Below are positions 6,327-8,353 of a stretch of 8,353 bases of DNA, piece by piece. Numbering within the stretch: position 1 is the stretch's first letter; each line of letters opens with the position of its first letter. This DNA is from Gorillibacterium sp. (lineage in GTDB: Bacteria > Bacillota > Bacilli > Paenibacillales > NBRC-103111), in NCBI GenBank assembly GCA_014380705.1, contig JACMJI010000151.1:1-8353 (forward strand), given 5' to 3'. The notes under the pieces are model-generated. The model made no database searches. It was given only the letters and a program-made list of their open reading frames with translations, and was not told where the DNA came from. The position numbers and the translations under genes were made by a program.

Positions 6327-6340
6327 GGATAGATATATCC
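6327..6340. repeat. short inverted repeat upstream of the RsmF-type gene
   Basis: GGATA and TATCC flank a GATA spacer, giving a 14-base dyad. It lies 31 bases before the methyltransferase start, on the 5' side of its ribosome site, where an operator could sit. Arms of five bases are easily found by chance. The rest of the 220-base gap between the divergent genes holds no other gene I can support. Confidence 0.25.
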
Positions 6341-6453
6341 TTCATGGTAATACAAAAAACAGCTTAAAACCAATGGTTGGCGAATTTGGAGAGGGCCCTA
6401 GCCTAAGAATATTGGCCTTTATTATCGTTTTTTAGCAGAAAAAGCATTCGTGG

Positions 6454-6480
6454 GGAAACAAATAGGGTATTTATACGTAT
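6454..6480 (+). promoter_or_regulatory. ECF-sigma-type promoter (GGAAAC-N16-CGTAT)
   Basis: GGAAAC (6454-6459, preceded by two more G) and CGTAT (6476-6480) are separated by exactly 16 bases. That is the layout of Bacillus extracytoplasmic-function sigma promoters such as sigma-W (TGAAAC-N16-CGTA) and sigma-M. The gene start lies 37 bases beyond the -10, which leaves room for a short leader and the AAGGGGTG ribosome site (6501-6508). No comparably good sigma-A promoter is visible nearby. Confidence 0.68.
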
Positions 6481-6516
6481 AGAAAGGGTGAGCCAAAGCA
6501 AAGGGGTGAAAGTCTA

Positions 6517-7032
6517 ATGAAAACGATCCGAATAGGAATGGGAGCATTGCTTATTTTGCTTGCCTTGCTGCTGCTGCCTTTCCCTAGACTTACGCCTGTT
6601 GCTCATGCCGATGCTTTTCAAAGTGTAAGGAGGTTTTTTCAGCTGCCGCAAGAGGTGGAGAAGATCCAGAACAATTATCGAATGCTGCAGCAGCAGGCTG
6701 ATGAACGATATCGGCAAGCACAGGATGAATATAAAGCAAGCTATGAGAAGATCCAGGAACAGATTGAAATTACGCAAGAGGATCTCGATAAAGCCAAAGC
6801 AACAGCCGAGCAATTCCGTATGGAGCAGGAAAAACTAATCGAACAGAATGAACAGCTAACCGAGGACAATCGAAAGCTTGCCGAGACTGTTGAGGGCCTG
6901 AACAATACAGCGAAGCTTAAGGAAAAAGCAAACAAGCGATTGCGTACAGGACTTATTGCCGCTGTTTTACTCATTGCTGCCGCTGTATTTGCTGGAAGAT
7001 TTACCCGGCTGTTGCTTAGGCGCAGGTTTTAG
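6517..7032 (+). CDS. signal-peptide, coiled-coil, membrane-anchored protein, function unknown
   Basis: This 171-residue protein has three parts. A signal-peptide-like start covers residues 1-31 (basic MKTIRIG, hydrophobic LLILLALLLLPF, then a VAHA-DA site that fits signal peptidase I). A long charged helix, about 42-140, is rich in Gln, Glu, Lys and Arg and very likely a coiled coil. One hydrophobic segment at 145-160 is followed by an Arg-rich cytoplasmic end (LLLRRRF). The expected product has its coiled coil outside the membrane and its C-terminus inside. No catalytic motif was seen and I do not recognise a named family; a partial likeness to the coiled-coil tails of TPM-type proteins was considered and is not supported. 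The ATG follows AAGGGGTG by eight bases. An ECF-type promoter lies upstream and an AIM24-family gene starts about 40 bases downstream, so a two-gene envelope-related operon is likely. Confidence 0.85.
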   Translation: MKTIRIGMGALLILLALLLLPFPRLTPVAHADAFQSVRRFFQLPQEVEKIQNNYRMLQQQADERYRQAQDEYKASYEKIQEQIEITQEDLDKAKATAEQFRMEQEKLIEQNEQLTEDNRKLAETVEGLNNTAKLKEKANKRLRTGLIAAVLLIAAAVFAGRFTRLLLRRRF

Positions 7033-7071
7033 TTGATTCCAGAGCGCATAAGGTAAAGGAGCATGAAGAAG

Positions 7072-7773
7072 ATGGAATTTATACAAACTTTAAATGAAAG
7101 CAGTGGATCAAATGGAGCTCGTCTGCAGCTTCTAGCTGGGGAACGCATACATCTGCTTCATTCAAAGGCCATCGTGGCTTTTCGTGGCGCCCCCAACCTG
7201 CGTGAGGACCGGTTGATGAATTTCAAGGGAATGTACCGCAAGCGCAAGCTTATTCGCTCGGACATCGCTGGCCCCTCAGAATTGATATTGGCCCTTCCAG
7301 TTGGTCATCAACTCAAGTTAGTGATGATAGAGGATGGAGATGACCTGCTGTTTGATATCCGCAGTGTTCTTCTCTATGGCTCAGGTGTTTCACTGAAAAG
7401 TGTTGTATTGAAGATCAAGAACATGATTGTCACCCGCGATTTCATCAAGATGAAGTTTACGGGCACAGGTCCTATAGGCATCCTCTCGCGTGGACCCATC
7501 TACGATCTAAAGCTTGACCCTGATATCCCTGTCTTTGTTGATATGCGCTGTTTGGTTGCCTATCCAGAGAACGCCAAAGTTGATTTGTGTGTCTATGGCA
7601 ATCATTTAGCCAGTCAGTATATGAATTACCAATGGGAAATTCGTGGTCACGGAACGGTACTGCTGCAGACAGGTACGACTGATCATGAGCTAGAGTCCGA
7701 AATGTCTAGCGAAAGCTTCCTCCGACGTGTCTTGCGGGAAACGATTCCATTTGGCGGTATTTTTATTAAATAA
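7072..7773 (+). CDS. AIM24-family protein
   Basis: A protein of 233 residues from the chosen start, without signal peptide or membrane segment. It shows two related beta-rich halves. The first contains GARLQLLAGERIHLLHSKAIVAF (about 13-35), the second FTGTGPIGILSRGP and IPVFVDMRCLVAYPENAKVD (about 126-167). The pattern of a gel-like GTGP segment followed by a VD...LVAY strand is that of the AIM24 (PF01987) family, whose bacterial function is unknown. AIM24 proteins were named from a yeast mitochondrial protein; nothing in this sequence reveals the activity here. Two starts are possible. AAGGAG at 7056-7061 is one base from ATG 7063 but ten from ATG 7072, so 7072 is preferred; the frame and product are the same. 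The stop overlaps the end of the convergent MetRS remnant by eight bases. It is probably cotranscribed with the preceding coiled-coil gene. Confidence 0.68.
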   Translation: MEFIQTLNESSGSNGARLQLLAGERIHLLHSKAIVAFRGAPNLREDRLMNFKGMYRKRKLIRSDIAGPSELILALPVGHQLKLVMIEDGDDLLFDIRSVLLYGSGVSLKSVVLKIKNMIVTRDFIKMKFTGTGPIGILSRGPIYDLKLDPDIPVFVDMRCLVAYPENAKVDLCVYGNHLASQYMNYQWEIRGHGTVLLQTGTTDHELESEMSSESFLRRVLRETIPFGGIFIK

Positions 7774-8353
7774 CGCTTTGCGCCAAACTCAGAAGCTCCG
7801 CATCAATCTGCTTTGGGTCGATCCGCTCGAATAGGATTTTAGGAGCCTGAAGTGTTGTTCCGGCAACAACCTCAATGTAATGCCAACACCTTAAGGATTG
7901 CCCCAAAAAGCCGTGAATCTGCTCGCTGGAAAAGGGAAGAAAGGGTGATAGCAGGTTGGATAAGTTAGCGATAATCTGCACGCAGGTGTACAAAGTGTTA
8001 TCTGCCTGATCTGGCGCATCCTGAACATTCTTCCACGGCTTCCTTTCATCAAAATATTTGTTAGCTTTGCGTACATACGTGAACAAATGGTCGAGAGCTT
8101 GCTTAAGCCTGGCACCCACAATGTATTGCCCTGTCTCTTCATATAGAGCGGTTAATTCTTGACGAATAGCGGGGTCCATGACTCCATCCGGGACCTTCCC
8201 ATCAAAGCTTTTGACAATAAAGGCTAGATTTCGGTTAACAAAGGCAGGTGAAGATGTCCAACTCCCAATAGAATGGCCGGGAGGATCAACGAATGAAATG
8301 GGACATTATCTTTGCCATGGACATAATAGGAAAGGGTATCCTCTCCCCAAAAA
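7766..8353 (-). pseudogene. methionyl-tRNA synthetase pseudogene (internal deletion and frame shift), runs off the right edge
   Basis: The leftward coding signal enters from the right edge. It first reads [20 protein letters not shown], then [17 protein letters not shown] (8352 to about 8242); this is the class I synthetase segment with the GKDN-FH and P-A-LLG pattern of MetRS. It then jumps to a different frame, reading [20 protein letters not shown] from 8242, which starts the anticodon-binding domain (ANKYFDERKPW, NLSNLLSPFLPFSSEQI) and ends at TAA 7768-7766. About 70-75 residues that MetRS normally carries between these parts, including the KMSKS-type loop and the end of the Rossmann fold, are missing, and the deletion is not a multiple of three. 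The original frame stops soon after the junction. The internal ATG at 8179 gives only a 137-residue fragment without the catalytic site. The GKDN-FH style differs from B. subtilis MetS, so this could be a degraded second MetRS; another copy elsewhere is inferred. Confidence 0.8.

Noticed and set aside
7766..8179. Intact 137-residue protein gene starting at ATG 8179
   Set aside because: MetRS similarity continues upstream of this ATG in the same frame to 8242 and then in another frame, so it is part of a broken gene.

Overview
The window looks like chromosomal housekeeping DNA from a low-to-mid-GC, endospore-forming Firmicute, most likely Paenibacillus or a close relative. This is inferred from strong AGGAGG-type ribosome binding sites, a TTG-started class 2 dihydroorotate dehydrogenase, a YjcZ-type sporulation miniprotein and the mix of gene families. 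It was not checked against any database.

Layout. Left (1-2731): a 44-residue membrane miniprotein points left. Then comes a rightward run of pyrD, a small (p)ppGpp synthetase of the RelQ/YjbM type with an unusually long C-terminus, and a DUF309 protein. The gaps are only 28 and 20 bases, so this is probably one operon. Middle (2732-4650): the intergenic stretch holds a hairpin, a strong terminator and a 41-bp tandem array that ends at a double -10 region. This leads into an overlapping pair, an RsuA-type rRNA pseudouridine synthase and a Cof-type HAD phosphatase, closed by a strong terminator. Leftward block (4677-6296): a 29-residue YjcZ-like sporulation miniprotein and an RsmF-type RNA m5C methyltransferase. 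Right (6297-8353): an almost ideal ECF-sigma promoter drives a secreted or membrane coiled-coil protein and an AIM24-family protein. A leftward methionyl-tRNA synthetase pseudogene converges on them.

Functional themes are nucleotide supply with alarmone signalling (pyrD and the synthetase), rRNA modification (RsuA-type and RsmF-type enzymes), sporulation, and a probable envelope-stress unit (6454-7773).

The observations most worth following are: (1) the MetRS pseudogene, in which the frame jumps from the GKDNVPFH region straight to the anticodon-binding domain and the KMSKS loop is lost; (2) the ECF promoter in front of the coiled-coil/AIM24 pair; (3) the 41-bp repeat array that duplicates half of a terminator hairpin. 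I saw no mobile element, CRISPR array, tRNA or rRNA. I see no clearly new multi-gene system; the ECF-controlled pair is the nearest candidate.
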